Source: Xaviernesmea oryzae (GTDB taxonomy: Bacteria; Pseudomonadota; Alphaproteobacteria; Rhizobiales; Rhizobiaceae). Taken from it: 64,000 nt of DNA. The position numbers were made by a program, and so were the translations under genes. Each line of letters opens with the position of its first letter. Within the stretch, counting starts at the first letter, position 1. Below are positions 17,003 through 25,001 of this stretch, one piece after another. The DNA lies in contig NZ_FOAM01000001.1 in NCBI RefSeq assembly GCF_900109605.1, forward strand, positions 186,001-250,000. Direction: 5' to 3'. The notes below the pieces were generated by a model that worked only from the letters and a program-made list of their open reading frames with translations, did no database searches and was not told where the DNA came from.

Positions 17003-17234
17003 TGTCGCCCACGCTTGACACGTCGTATTCTCCGCGCGGGACGAAAAACTTGGTGCCGGGCCCCTCTGGCGAGAGTTACGGCGCTCTCGTGATGTCGGTA
17101 CCGCCAGCGCAACAGCCGGCGGAATCTTGATCCAAGATGACCCCTGATTTTCCGATTCATGATCGGTGCGGCACTTCGCCGTGCCGTGTTTTTCTGCTGT
17201 CGCAATCGATCCACGCCATAAGGGAGGAGCAGGC
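17003..17234 (+). promoter_or_regulatory. Structured 5' leader with possible attenuator
   Basis: The leader can fold into nested stems: CTGGCG (17066-17071) with CGCCAG (17102-17107) enclosing GAGAG / CTCTC (17071-17075 and 17084-17088), then TCTTG / CAAGA around 17124-17136, and the terminator-like hairpin at 17169-17193. TerC-superfamily genes are often controlled by the manganese-sensing yybP-ykoY riboswitch. I do not see its conserved core, so this is either a divergent member or another element. GGGAGGAG lies just before ATG 17235. Confidence 0.35.
17169..17193 (+). terminator. Terminator-like hairpin inside the DUF475/TerC-like leader
   Basis: CGGCAC (17169-17174) pairs with GTGCCG (17181-17186) around a 6-base loop and is followed by TGTTTTT. 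Its place 40 nt before the start codon fits premature termination (attenuation) better than the end of an upstream transcript, since no gene precedes it on this strand. Confidence 0.45.
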
Positions 17235-18368
17235 ATGACGCCGTCATCCTCCCAAACCTCGACGCTTGGCTACTTCAAGTGGTCCTTCATCGTCACGGTC
17301 ATCGGCCTGGCGCTCGGCGTCTGGCTCGGCTGGAACACGAGCGGCACGCTCGGCGGCATGGCCACCGTGTTCTTCATCTGCACCGTGCTCGCGGTGCTGG
17401 AAATCTCGTTGTCCTTCGACAATGCGATCGTCAATGCCAACAAGCTCAAGGACATGACGCCGGTCTGGCAACAGCGGTTCCTCACCTGGGGCATCCTGAT
17501 CGCCGTCTTCGGCATGCGCATCGTCTTCCCGCTGCTGATCGTGGTGATCGCAGCCGGCATTGGCCCGATCGACGCCGTGATTCTCGCGGCCGCCAGGCCG
17601 GATGAATATGCCCGCATCATGAATGACGCCCATCTGCCGATTGCGGCCTTCGGCGGCACCTTCCTGATGATGGTGGGGCTGAGCTATTTCTTCGATCCGG
17701 ACAAGGACGTGCACTGGATCGAGTTCCTCGAGCGCCGGCTCTCGGCGGCGGCAGCCATCAAAGGCATCGAGATCGCCTTCGTGCTGATCCTGATCCTCGG
17801 CTTTTCCAGGCTTCTGGAGGGTGAGAATGTCTCGCTCTTCGTTCATTCCGCCCTGTATGGCCTGGTGACCTTCCTGATTGTCGAGGTGATCGGCGGCCTG
17901 CTGGATGCGTCGCAGAAAACCATGAGTGCCGCAGCCAAGGGCGGTCTCGGTGCCTTCATCTATCTGGAAGTGCTGGATGCCAGCTTCTCCTTCGATGGCG
18001 TCATCGGCGCCTTCGCGCTGACGCAGAATCTGTTCATCATCGCGATCGGCCTTGGCATCGGCGCCATGTATGTCCGCTCGATGACGATCATGCTGGTGGA
18101 AAAGGGCACGCTCGCCCATTACCGCTATCTGGAGCATGGCGCCTTCTATGCGATCCTGATCCTCTCGGTGATCATGTATGTGCAGACGCTGGTCCATATT
18201 CCCGAGGTGATCACCGGCCTTGGCGGCGCGGCCTTGATCGGCATCTCGCTCTGGTCGTCCATCCGCTACAACCGACAGAATGCGGGCGCTGACGCAGCCC
18301 ATGGCCAGTCTCCGGGGCATGGGCATGCCCAAGGCGCTGTCGGCCACGCGGCCGAGATCAAGGCCTGA
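17235..18368 (+). CDS. DUF475 integral membrane protein, TerC superfamily
   Basis: The product has 377 residues with about nine membrane segments. ISLSFDNAIVNANKLKDM and, in the second half, ASFSFDGVIGAFALTQN form the paired SFDN/SFDG motifs whose acidic residues are thought to bind metal in TerC-like proteins. The C-terminal tail is His/Gly-rich (HGQSPGHGHAQGAVGHAAE), suggestive of metal contact. TerC-superfamily members take part in tellurite resistance or in metal (Mn) export and metalation of exported proteins; the exact role of the DUF475 branch is not settled. The start at 17235 follows a strong GGGAGGAG. A structured leader precedes it and a strong terminator follows. Confidence 0.9.
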   Translation: MTPSSSQTSTLGYFKWSFIVTVIGLALGVWLGWNTSGTLGGMATVFFICTVLAVLEISLSFDNAIVNANKLKDMTPVWQQRFLTWGILIAVFGMRIVFPLLIVVIAAGIGPIDAVILAAARPDEYARIMNDAHLPIAAFGGTFLMMVGLSYFFDPDKDVHWIEFLERRLSAAAAIKGIEIAFVLILILGFSRLLEGENVSLFVHSALYGLVTFLIVEVIGGLLDASQKTMSAAAKGGLGAFIYLEVLDASFSFDGVIGAFALTQNLFIIAIGLGIGAMYVRSMTIMLVEKGTLAHYRYLEHGAFYAILILSVIMYVQTLVHIPEVITGLGGAALIGISLWSSIRYNRQNAGADAAHGQSPGHGHAQGAVGHAAEIKA

Positions 18369-18762
18369 TGGAGATCTGATCCGTCGTCATCGAGATGGCG
18401 AAGCTTATCGGGGCCGGCGGAGCGATCCGCCGGCCTCTTCTTATTCCGGCTGTTCTTGTCCCGAAAACTGGCAGAACAACTGTTCGCTGTTTCAGGCCAC
18501 TGCCATAACAGGATTCAAGGCTTCGTGGAGGGCTGCAGAACATACGGCTTCTTGTGCTTATATCTTGCAGCGATGAGGATTAAGCGGACCATGATGCCGC
18601 TGCTCTGAGCATCGGGGAGAGACGTGGAGTATGCTCCTAGGCACTCAGTGCGAAGACCATATCCTTGGACGTCGCGTTGAAGGTGATTTCGGCAGGATGC
18701 TCCCGGCGTGACAGCGCTGTGCATTCTATCCATTGCGGGATTTTGGACAGGGGAAGGCAGGA
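18369..18762. other. Intergenic region between DUF475 and merR genes
   Basis: The left part holds the terminator at 18413-18446. The rest has no supported gene; a minus-strand reading near 18637-18730 (EHPAEITFNATSKDMVFALS) looks faintly protein-like but has no start. A MerR-type promoter for the following gene is expected near 18700-18760. Confidence 0.45.
18413..18446 (+). terminator. Rho-independent terminator of the DUF475 gene
   Basis: A perfect 10-bp stem, GGCCGGCGGA (18413-18422) and TCCGCCGGCC (18427-18436), with loop GCGA is followed by the T-rich TCTTCTTATT. Confidence 0.85.
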
Positions 18763-19197
18763 ATGATGGCGGGTGCGGGAACGATCGGGTGGCTCTCGAA
18801 ACGCACGGGCGTGAAGATTCCGACCATCCGCTATTATGAGCAGGTCGGCCTGTTGCCTGAAGCCGAGCGTAGCGAGGCCGGCCAGCGCCTCTATGGCCAT
18901 GACGAAGCCGACCGTCTGGCCTTCATCCGCCACGCGCGCGAACTGGGCTTCGACCTCAAGGCGATCCGCGCGCTGCTCTTGCTCCAGGACAGGCCGCAGC
19001 AGACCTGCCACGAGGCGGATGCCATCGCGCGGGCGCGGCTGACAGAGGTGGAGGATCGAATCGCCAAGCTGATGGCGCTGAAAACCGAACTCGAACGCAT
19101 GGTTGCCGCCTGCGCCCATGGATCGGTGGCTGACTGCAAGGTGATCGAGACGCTGGCCGCAAAAAACCATACGCATGGACCGCTGGCTGAGGGGTAG
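18763..19197 (+). CDS. MerR-family heavy-metal-type regulator
   Basis: The product has 144 residues. The N-terminal winged helix-turn-helix (about 8-75, with VKIPTIRYYEQVGLLPEAER, 20 residues) is followed by a dimerisation helix and a metal loop. Counting from ATG 18763, cysteines sit at 82, 117 and 125 with His at 83 and 119 (TCHEAD; ACAHGSVADCKV). MerR itself uses Cys82, Cys117 and Cys126, so the site looks thiol-rich and suited to Hg, Zn, Cd or a similar metal. A His in the tail (NHTHG) may add to it. No transporter or reductase gene is next to it, so its target must be elsewhere or be its own promoter. GGGAAGG lies 5-8 nt before the start. Confidence 0.9.
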   Translation: MMAGAGTIGWLSKRTGVKIPTIRYYEQVGLLPEAERSEAGQRLYGHDEADRLAFIRHARELGFDLKAIRALLLLQDRPQQTCHEADAIARARLTEVEDRIAKLMALKTELERMVAACAHGSVADCKVIETLAAKNHTHGPLAEG

Positions 19198-19477
19198 GTC
19201 TTTGTAAACTTGTAGTGCTGCCTGTCGACTACCGATGGCACCTGACCTAATCGTCGATCATTTCGTGTGCAGAGGGGTAGCTTGTGGGTTCAAGCGATCG
19301 ACATTGATTGGGCCGATGAAATTATAGCGAATCTCTTTGTCTTTTTTCGATCAGGGCAGGGCTTAAAGATGTTGACGGCGCATCTTTGATCGTACTTTAT
19401 ATTAATCTTATATGCCTTTTGTTGGTGCTCGGCTGAGGTCGCTTGCTTGCCTTGTCGCTTAGAAAAATATGTAAAAC

Positions 19478-21901
19478 ATGGGTGGAACTTGGACGATGGC
19501 TGACCGAAATGACCGTTCTTTAAAATTCGTCCATGACGTTCTCGTTGCTTGCGGTGCGCAGCCAGTTCTGGAAATTGCGACTGCGGCACCGGAGCTCCTG
19601 AACGGATTTCGCTCGCAGTCGATCATTGCCAACGCGATGACACTAGACGAATTGGAGCGTGCTGATGTCATTAGACACACTGATCTTGCCGTTGCCTATC
19701 ACACATTCGACACTTTGGATGCCGCTCGCATCGAAAGGATCTTCGCCACGCTGGCAGATCTCGGTTTTCGCTACTTGGTCTTCCAGGTGGCCTTAGAGGC
19801 ATGCGGACCGGATAGTACCGAAGCAAGACCGCGCAATTGGTGGGAAAATGCGCTATTCCGGGCCGGTTTCCGCAAGCATCCGCGCTCTTATCGTGTCCTT
19901 TCCTACTCCGATTTGGAGTGGGAGACCGAAAGTGGCACGCTGGTGATGGAAAAAGTGCCTGAACCCTCATTGACGGCCTATCTCTCGATCACACGCCTGA
20001 TGGACGAGCGCGCGCTCTATGTGGATATGGCACGCGAAACGGGCCGTCACTCGGACGGGCATATGGTACGCTATGATCACGCAGCTGCTTTGGTTCGCCC
20101 AGGCGACATGGTGGTCGATGCCGCCTGTGGCCTTGGCTATGGCAGCGCTATGATCGCTGCTTGTTCGTCGGCATCCCGAGTCGTTGGCGTGGATGTGAGC
20201 GCTTCGGCGATCGATTACGCCAATCTGAATTACGGCGCGCCTGGGATCGAATTTCGGGCTGGTTCGGTTGACTCGTTTGCATGGCTTGAAGATGCGTCTG
20301 TCGATCTTTTCGTTTCCTTTGAAACTCTAGAACACGTTTCGTCGCCACGTGCCTTCCTGAAAGAAGTTGCACGGGTTTTAAAGCCGACAGGTCGTTTGCT
20401 CTTGAGCATCTCCAATCTTTCGGCCGATGAGACCAGCCAAGATTCCGATCATCTTCATGATCTATCGACGCTTATTGCAGAGGTAAGCCCTTTGCTGATC
20501 GTCGAGTGTGCTTTCGGCCAGACGGCAGGCGGCGGGCGCAAATTTCCTGAGGCAGCTCGCAGATTTTGGAAGTCAGAGGTTTCCAGTCCTCTTAGCGATG
20601 CCGAATGGATTATTTTAACGGCGATGAAGTCTCATGTCGATGAGCCACCAATCCCCTACCGCGAAACATCGTTCCCCATCTTCGACGATCCGAACTTCCA
20701 TGTCACAGCTTTCGATCGCGATTACGCAAATCCCTGGATTTATAAAGGGTTGATTTCGATTCCTTGGCGCCTCCAGGATCCAAACGTTCGCAATTTGTAT
20801 GCAAGGCAAACGGCTGAAAAAAATGAGTCCGATATTGACCGAGCAGCAGCGCTGACCGTCATCGGCTATAGTCTCCTTGCTCTTGAAGATCTTTCACCGC
20901 AGGCAGTTGATGATTTCAAGCGTGAAGTTCAGCCGCTCTTGATCAAGCTTGATGAGCGACCAATTTGTATACGCTGGAAAATTTCATTGAATTTCCTGCT
21001 GTCTCAAATGTGCATGATGATTGGACGCACAAATGATGCGGTGGCGCACTATCATGCTTGTATCGAAATCGATTCAAATATCTTCAGTCCGATTTTGGCA
21101 ATCAAGACTGTGGAGGCTTGCTACAATCTCGGACTGATCGCGCTTCAGCAAGGCACGATGAGGGACGCCGGAAATTACTGGAAAAGGGGCATCAAACTGT
21201 GCAGGGAAGCACTCAATCATGATTGGCTGAATGTCATTGGCTCATCGGAGACCCCTCTTACCTTTGGCTTGCCTGAGCTATCGCTGCTGCTTGATCTGGC
21301 AAGCCGCTGTGCATTCGCACTTGATGCTTTGCCTTGGCATGTAACTCGGCCCGGCTATGTCTACACTCAGATGTCGTTAGATTGGACAAGCGTTCGTCGC
21401 CACCAAGCCCTTGCGCATGAAATGGACAACAAAAAAACCGCTGTTCGCTTGACTGAAGCGAGCCGTGAACGGCAAGAATTGTTTGATATTGCGGAAGAGC
21501 GTCTAACCGAGATGCAGCGTCTGGCCCGTGAGCATCGCGAGCTTTTCGAGGTTGCCGAAGAGCGTCTATTGGAAATGCATCGCCTCAGTCGGGAGCGTCA
21601 AGAGCTTTTCGATGTTGCAGAGGAGCGACTGGCGCAAACGCATCGTCTAAGTCGCGAGCGTCAAGAGCTGTATGATGTTGCTGAAGGACGCCTTGCAGAG
21701 GTTCATCGTCTTGCGCGCGAGCGGCAGGAATTTTTCGATGTTGCGGAGGAACGGTTGGCGGAAACGCATCGTCTAAGCCGCGAGCGTCAAGAGCTGTATG
21801 ATTTGCTGAAGGACGCCTTGCAGAGGTTCATCGTCTTGCGCGTGAGCGTCAAGAGCTTTTCGATGTTGCAGAGGAACGGTTGGCGGAAACGCATCGTCTA
21901 G
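19478..21901 (+). CDS. SAM-dependent methyltransferase with long coiled coil; frame broken in the repeats
   Basis: This frame codes for 807 residues. A class I SAM methyltransferase domain (about 195-330) has motif I VVDAACGLGYG at 212-222, GVDVS at 237-241 and an FETLEHV post-motif. The first 190 residues resemble a degenerate second domain. Residues about 440-650 are helical and TPR-like (tetratricopeptide-like). From residue 663 the protein is a coiled coil of 21-residue units (pattern RERQELFDVAEERLAETHRL, 20 residues). In unit 6 one base is missing near 21802, so translation leaves the repeat frame and ends at TAG 21899. Restoring the frame would give about 918 residues. ATG 19478 is used; ATG 19496 is an alternative. 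GC is lower than in flanking core genes. It probably methylates a surface glycan. Confidence 0.78.
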   Translation: MGGTWTMADRNDRSLKFVHDVLVACGAQPVLEIATAAPELLNGFRSQSIIANAMTLDELERADVIRHTDLAVAYHTFDTLDAARIERIFATLADLGFRYLVFQVALEACGPDSTEARPRNWWENALFRAGFRKHPRSYRVLSYSDLEWETESGTLVMEKVPEPSLTAYLSITRLMDERALYVDMARETGRHSDGHMVRYDHAAALVRPGDMVVDAACGLGYGSAMIAACSSASRVVGVDVSASAIDYANLNYGAPGIEFRAGSVDSFAWLEDASVDLFVSFETLEHVSSPRAFLKEVARVLKPTGRLLLSISNLSADETSQDSDHLHDLSTLIAEVSPLLIVECAFGQTAGGGRKFPEAARRFWKSEVSSPLSDAEWIILTAMKSHVDEPPIPYRETSFPIFDDPNFHVTAFDRDYANPWIYKGLISIPWRLQDPNVRNLYARQTAEKNESDIDRAAALTVIGYSLLALEDLSPQAVDDFKREVQPLLIKLDERPICIRWKISLNFLLSQMCMMIGRTNDAVAHYHACIEIDSNIFSPILAIKTVEACYNLGLIALQQGTMRDAGNYWKRGIKLCREALNHDWLNVIGSSETPLTFGLPELSLLLDLASRCAFALDALPWHVTRPGYVYTQMSLDWTSVRRHQALAHEMDNKKTAVRLTEASRERQELFDIAEERLTEMQRLAREHRELFEVAEERLLEMHRLSRERQELFDVAEERLAQTHRLSRERQELYDVAEGRLAEVHRLARERQEFFDVAEERLAETHRLSRERQELYDLLKDALQRFIVLRVSVKSFSMLQRNGWRKRIV

Positions 21902-22155
21902 GCCGCGAGCGTCAAGAGCTGTATGATGTTGCTGAAGGACGCCTTGCAGAGGTTCAACGACTCGGCAGGGAGCGTCAGGAACTTTATGATGTTGCTGAAG
22001 AACGTCTTGCAGAGATGCAGCGCTTAGCGCGGGAGCATCGCGAACTTTTTCTTTTGGCCGAGAGCCGCTTATCGGAGCTTGAGCGTTTACGGAAAGAGCG
22101 CGAGGAGCTGATCACGCTTTCCGAACAAAGGCTTGCTTTCATGCAGCAGAATGAG
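21464..22155 (+). repeat. Tandem array of eleven 63-bp coding repeats
   Basis: Units start at 21464, 21527, 21590, 21653, 21716, 21779, 21841, 21904, 21967, 22030 and 22093. Ten are 63 bp and the sixth (21779-21840) is 62 bp. Each codes for 21 residues, three heptads of a coiled coil. Units 4-5 and 6-7 and the start of unit 8 are nearly identical over about 126 bp, showing recent duplication of unit pairs; the outer units are more diverged. The 62-bp unit lacks one G seen in GATGTTGCT of its sister copies. Confidence 0.93.
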
Positions 22156-22233
22156 AAGGCAAGATACCAGGCTGAACTTCAACGAGACAAGCTTATTCAA
22201 CAGCTCGACACGTTGCGGAAGCTTACTCAATGA
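21880..22233 (+). pseudogene. Displaced C-terminal part of the coiled-coil methyltransferase
   Basis: The reading frame that continues the repeats after the 1-nt deletion is open here for 117 codons. It carries four and a half more 21-residue units, then a Gln/Lys-rich end (QRLAFMQQNEKARYQAELQR, 20 residues). It has no ribosome site, and the upstream frame (from 21803) flows into it. It is therefore best read as the 3' end of the gene beginning at 19478. It would be made only if the frame is restored by slippage or reversion, or if the deletion is a sequencing error. Confidence 0.8.
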
Positions 22234-22407
22234 CTGTTTGCCAGTTGAGCGAACTCAAGCGAGTCGGTGGTCAAGGCCTACGTCTTGATGAGCGTTTTGG
22301 ATCGTTCATCCAGATAATCTGAAGTTCGCACTGGGCCTTGACGGGCGCGCTATTCGGCGATCAGAGCTGAAGATAACGTCTTGCAAGTCGAGGATCGATT
22401 TTGAACC

Positions 22408-24963
22408 ATGAGTTCAACGAAGACTTTTCAGGCCTGGGTTGAATTGGCTGATAATGCGCGTGATTCAGAGTGCTGGCTTGATGCCGCGCGCTTTTATGCA
22501 CGAGCGCTTCTCGCGGACGGAACGGCCACGGCTATCTGGGTCCAATACGGCCATATGCTGAAAGAAGCAGACCTTTTTGATCATGCCGTTGCTGCTTATC
22601 AATATGCCATCAAAAGCGATGGCACGGCCTTTGAACCGAGACTTCACCTGGGCCACCTACTAAAGCGCCTGGGTAGGACCAAAGATGCAATTGCGGCATT
22701 CGAGGACTTGGGCCGCCTTCCAGATTCTCCACCCATCGGCCAGGAAATTGCTGCCTTGCGAGCTGCTGCGGAGCAGTCCGTCACACGTGCCTGCGATCCA
22801 ATTCAGCAGTTCGCGCTTTCGGCGGAGGACAAGTCGCTTTTTACATCCCTGTTTCAGGAGGAGCGTGCGCGCCCGGGGGAAGCTCTCGGCCGACCATCCC
22901 CCGCGCCGAAACAGATGCTAAATCGGTTGTTCAAACGGCGTGTGATGTCGCATCTGCAGCCAAAAGCGCATGTTGTTATCCGTGAAGGAAAGTTCCATGC
23001 TACAAGTGAGGATCCTCAGTTCGATGTAGTCTCTCGCAAAGGTAGAGTATCAACTGGCTGGTATATTTGTCACGTTGAGATCAACGCAAATTTGCCTCTC
23101 ATTGAGCCCATTTTATATGTTGAAACAGCGCCTCGTTGGTCGTCTTTTCAAGTCCATCGGCTAGAGCTAGAAGAAGATGGCAGCTTCAAAGTGCTATTTT
23201 ATCTTGATCGACCGCCGTTACGTATGCGCTTTGATCCTTTCACGGGACAAGGCGCTTTTTCGGTGCCGCGTTTTTCGATTCGGCCTCTCTCTTGGGGACG
23301 AGCCTTGCGAGAGGTGCTGCGTTTAAATCCGGAAAAGGCTCGTAATGCACTTATGGCAGCCTTTAGACATCGAAATGTTCACCAATTAGGACGGTCTTTG
23401 TCCGAGCTTGTTGCCTATCCAGGCCTGTCTGCATACGAGCACTGGCGCCTGAGGCATGAAAACGCTTCGATTGGGCAATCTCCGGGCCAGTCCCCATGCA
23501 TCGATTTGCTCATCATGCAACCGTACCCATCAAAACATCTGGATGCCACACTTCAGTCGCTGGAAAAAAGTCCGATCTGGAATGTCAATTCATCTTTTGA
23601 GGCCCTTAAAGAAGGCAATAATCTGCCTTTTGTCCTTGTGACGAAGGCAGGCGAATATGTTGCAGAGGGTGCAGCCGAGCGCTTCATCGCGGCCCTTACG
23701 TCAGATCCACTGGTGGACCTGATTTACGGCGATGACGATGACCTCGACAAAGCGGGTCGTCGTCAAAATCCACGCTTCAAGCCAGATTGGAACAAGGATT
23801 TCTTCCTCGCGGCCAATTTCATTGGCAATACTTTCGTCGTGCGCCGTACATTGTTAATGAAGGCGCTTGATGCTGGGCCCTGTCATTTGCCCGGCGAACT
23901 TCTTCAGCGTCTCGTTATGCACGCACCGACGCCACGGCTGCTGCACCTTCCATTTATTCTGAGCCATCGTCGGCCAGAAGTGCCGGCCGACGCGACAGAT
24001 GAACTGGCGCCCATTCTATGGAGCGACGAAGAGGCGCGTTCGCTCAGTGCCGGATTGCAGAGGCAAATCCCTGGAATTTCGATTAGCCGGTCGAACCATG
24101 GCTTGCTTCATGTTGTTTGGCCGCTTCCGTCAAGACCGCCATTGGTAAGCTTGATCATTCCGACACGTGACCACGTGGATCTTTTGCAAAGCTGCCTTCT
24201 ATCTATTCGAACCAAGACGGACTATCCCAATCTTCAGTTTATCGTCGTCGATAATGGCAGCACGGACACAGCGGCACTGCGCTATCTCGAGTCACTTCGT
24301 CAGGAACCCGACGTCAAGGTCCTGAGCGCCCCGGGACCATTCAACTTCTCGCGCCTGAACAATCTGGCCGTCAACAGTGCGGATGGCGCCGTCATCGGTC
24401 TGGTGAACAATGATATCATCGCCTTAGAGCCTGGGTGGCTGCGGGAAATGGTTTCACATGCCATCCGGCCAGATGTCGGCGCCGTTGGTGCGCGTCTTCT
24501 TTATCAAAATGGCTTAATTCAACATGCAGGAATGGTCTGCGGCATCGGCCTTTTAACAGGCCATCCCCATAAGTTCCGCCGCTCGGACGAGAGTGGCTAT
24601 ATGGGACGGATCATGGCAACGCAGACGCTTTCCGCCGTAACAGGAGCATGTCTTGTAGTCGAAAAAGCAAAATATCTATCTGTGGGCGGCTTGGATGAGG
24701 ATCACCTTCCCGTGGCCTTCAACGACGTGGATCTCTGTCTGAAACTTGGTGAAGCGGGATACCGGACGATCTATACGCCTTATGCGACCTTGTACCACCT
24801 CGAAAGCATCTCCCGCGGTTTCGATACCACAAGAATAAAAGCTGAGGCCTATAAACGTGAAGCTGATTTCATGGCCCGGAAATGGAACGTGCGTGTCGTG
24901 AATGATCCGTTCTATAATCCCAATCTAACGCGCGTTCGTGAGGATTTTTCCTATGCCGACTGA
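22408..24963 (+). CDS. TPR protein with degenerate plus intact GT2 glycosyltransferase domains
   Basis: The product has 851 residues. Residues 5-130 form TPR-like helical repeats. The middle (about 140-340) is not recognised. At about 365-560 there is a degenerate glycosyltransferase-A domain: it keeps IYGDDDDLD and FIGNTFVVRR but lacks a clear start. Residues about 577-840 are an intact GT2 domain with VSLIIPTRDH, VVDNGSTD, a VNNDI acidic motif and FNDVDLCLKLGEAGYR. The last part matches rhamnosyltransferase-like enzymes of O-antigen synthesis. It should add sugars from nucleotide donors at the cytoplasmic face. It follows the methyltransferase by 174 bp on the same strand and is probably in the same operon. 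Confidence 0.87.
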   Translation: MSSTKTFQAWVELADNARDSECWLDAARFYARALLADGTATAIWVQYGHMLKEADLFDHAVAAYQYAIKSDGTAFEPRLHLGHLLKRLGRTKDAIAAFEDLGRLPDSPPIGQEIAALRAAAEQSVTRACDPIQQFALSAEDKSLFTSLFQEERARPGEALGRPSPAPKQMLNRLFKRRVMSHLQPKAHVVIREGKFHATSEDPQFDVVSRKGRVSTGWYICHVEINANLPLIEPILYVETAPRWSSFQVHRLELEEDGSFKVLFYLDRPPLRMRFDPFTGQGAFSVPRFSIRPLSWGRALREVLRLNPEKARNALMAAFRHRNVHQLGRSLSELVAYPGLSAYEHWRLRHENASIGQSPGQSPCIDLLIMQPYPSKHLDATLQSLEKSPIWNVNSSFEALKEGNNLPFVLVTKAGEYVAEGAAERFIAALTSDPLVDLIYGDDDDLDKAGRRQNPRFKPDWNKDFFLAANFIGNTFVVRRTLLMKALDAGPCHLPGELLQRLVMHAPTPRLLHLPFILSHRRPEVPADATDELAPILWSDEEARSLSAGLQRQIPGISISRSNHGLLHVVWPLPSRPPLVSLIIPTRDHVDLLQSCLLSIRTKTDYPNLQFIVVDNGSTDTAALRYLESLRQEPDVKVLSAPGPFNFSRLNNLAVNSADGAVIGLVNNDIIALEPGWLREMVSHAIRPDVGAVGARLLYQNGLIQHAGMVCGIGLLTGHPHKFRRSDESGYMGRIMATQTLSAVTGACLVVEKAKYLSVGGLDEDHLPVAFNDVDLCLKLGEAGYRTIYTPYATLYHLESISRGFDTTRIKAEAYKREADFMARKWNVRVVNDPFYNPNLTRVREDFSYAD

Positions 24964-25001
24964 AGGCCGTATTGCCTTTGATGGATGTGCACGCGATCTT
25001 C

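Noticed and set aside
16798-17130. 110-codon ORF upstream of the DUF475 gene
   Set aside because: It crosses the likely promoter and leader, has no ribosome site and no family pattern.
17003-17234. Leader considered as a classical yybP-ykoY riboswitch
   Set aside because: The conserved GGGGAGUAG-type core was not found, so only a structured leader of unknown class is reported.
21464-22155. Repeat array considered as CRISPR or regulatory repeats
   Set aside because: Units are contiguous without spacers, multiples of three bases apart, and code for a regular coiled coil.
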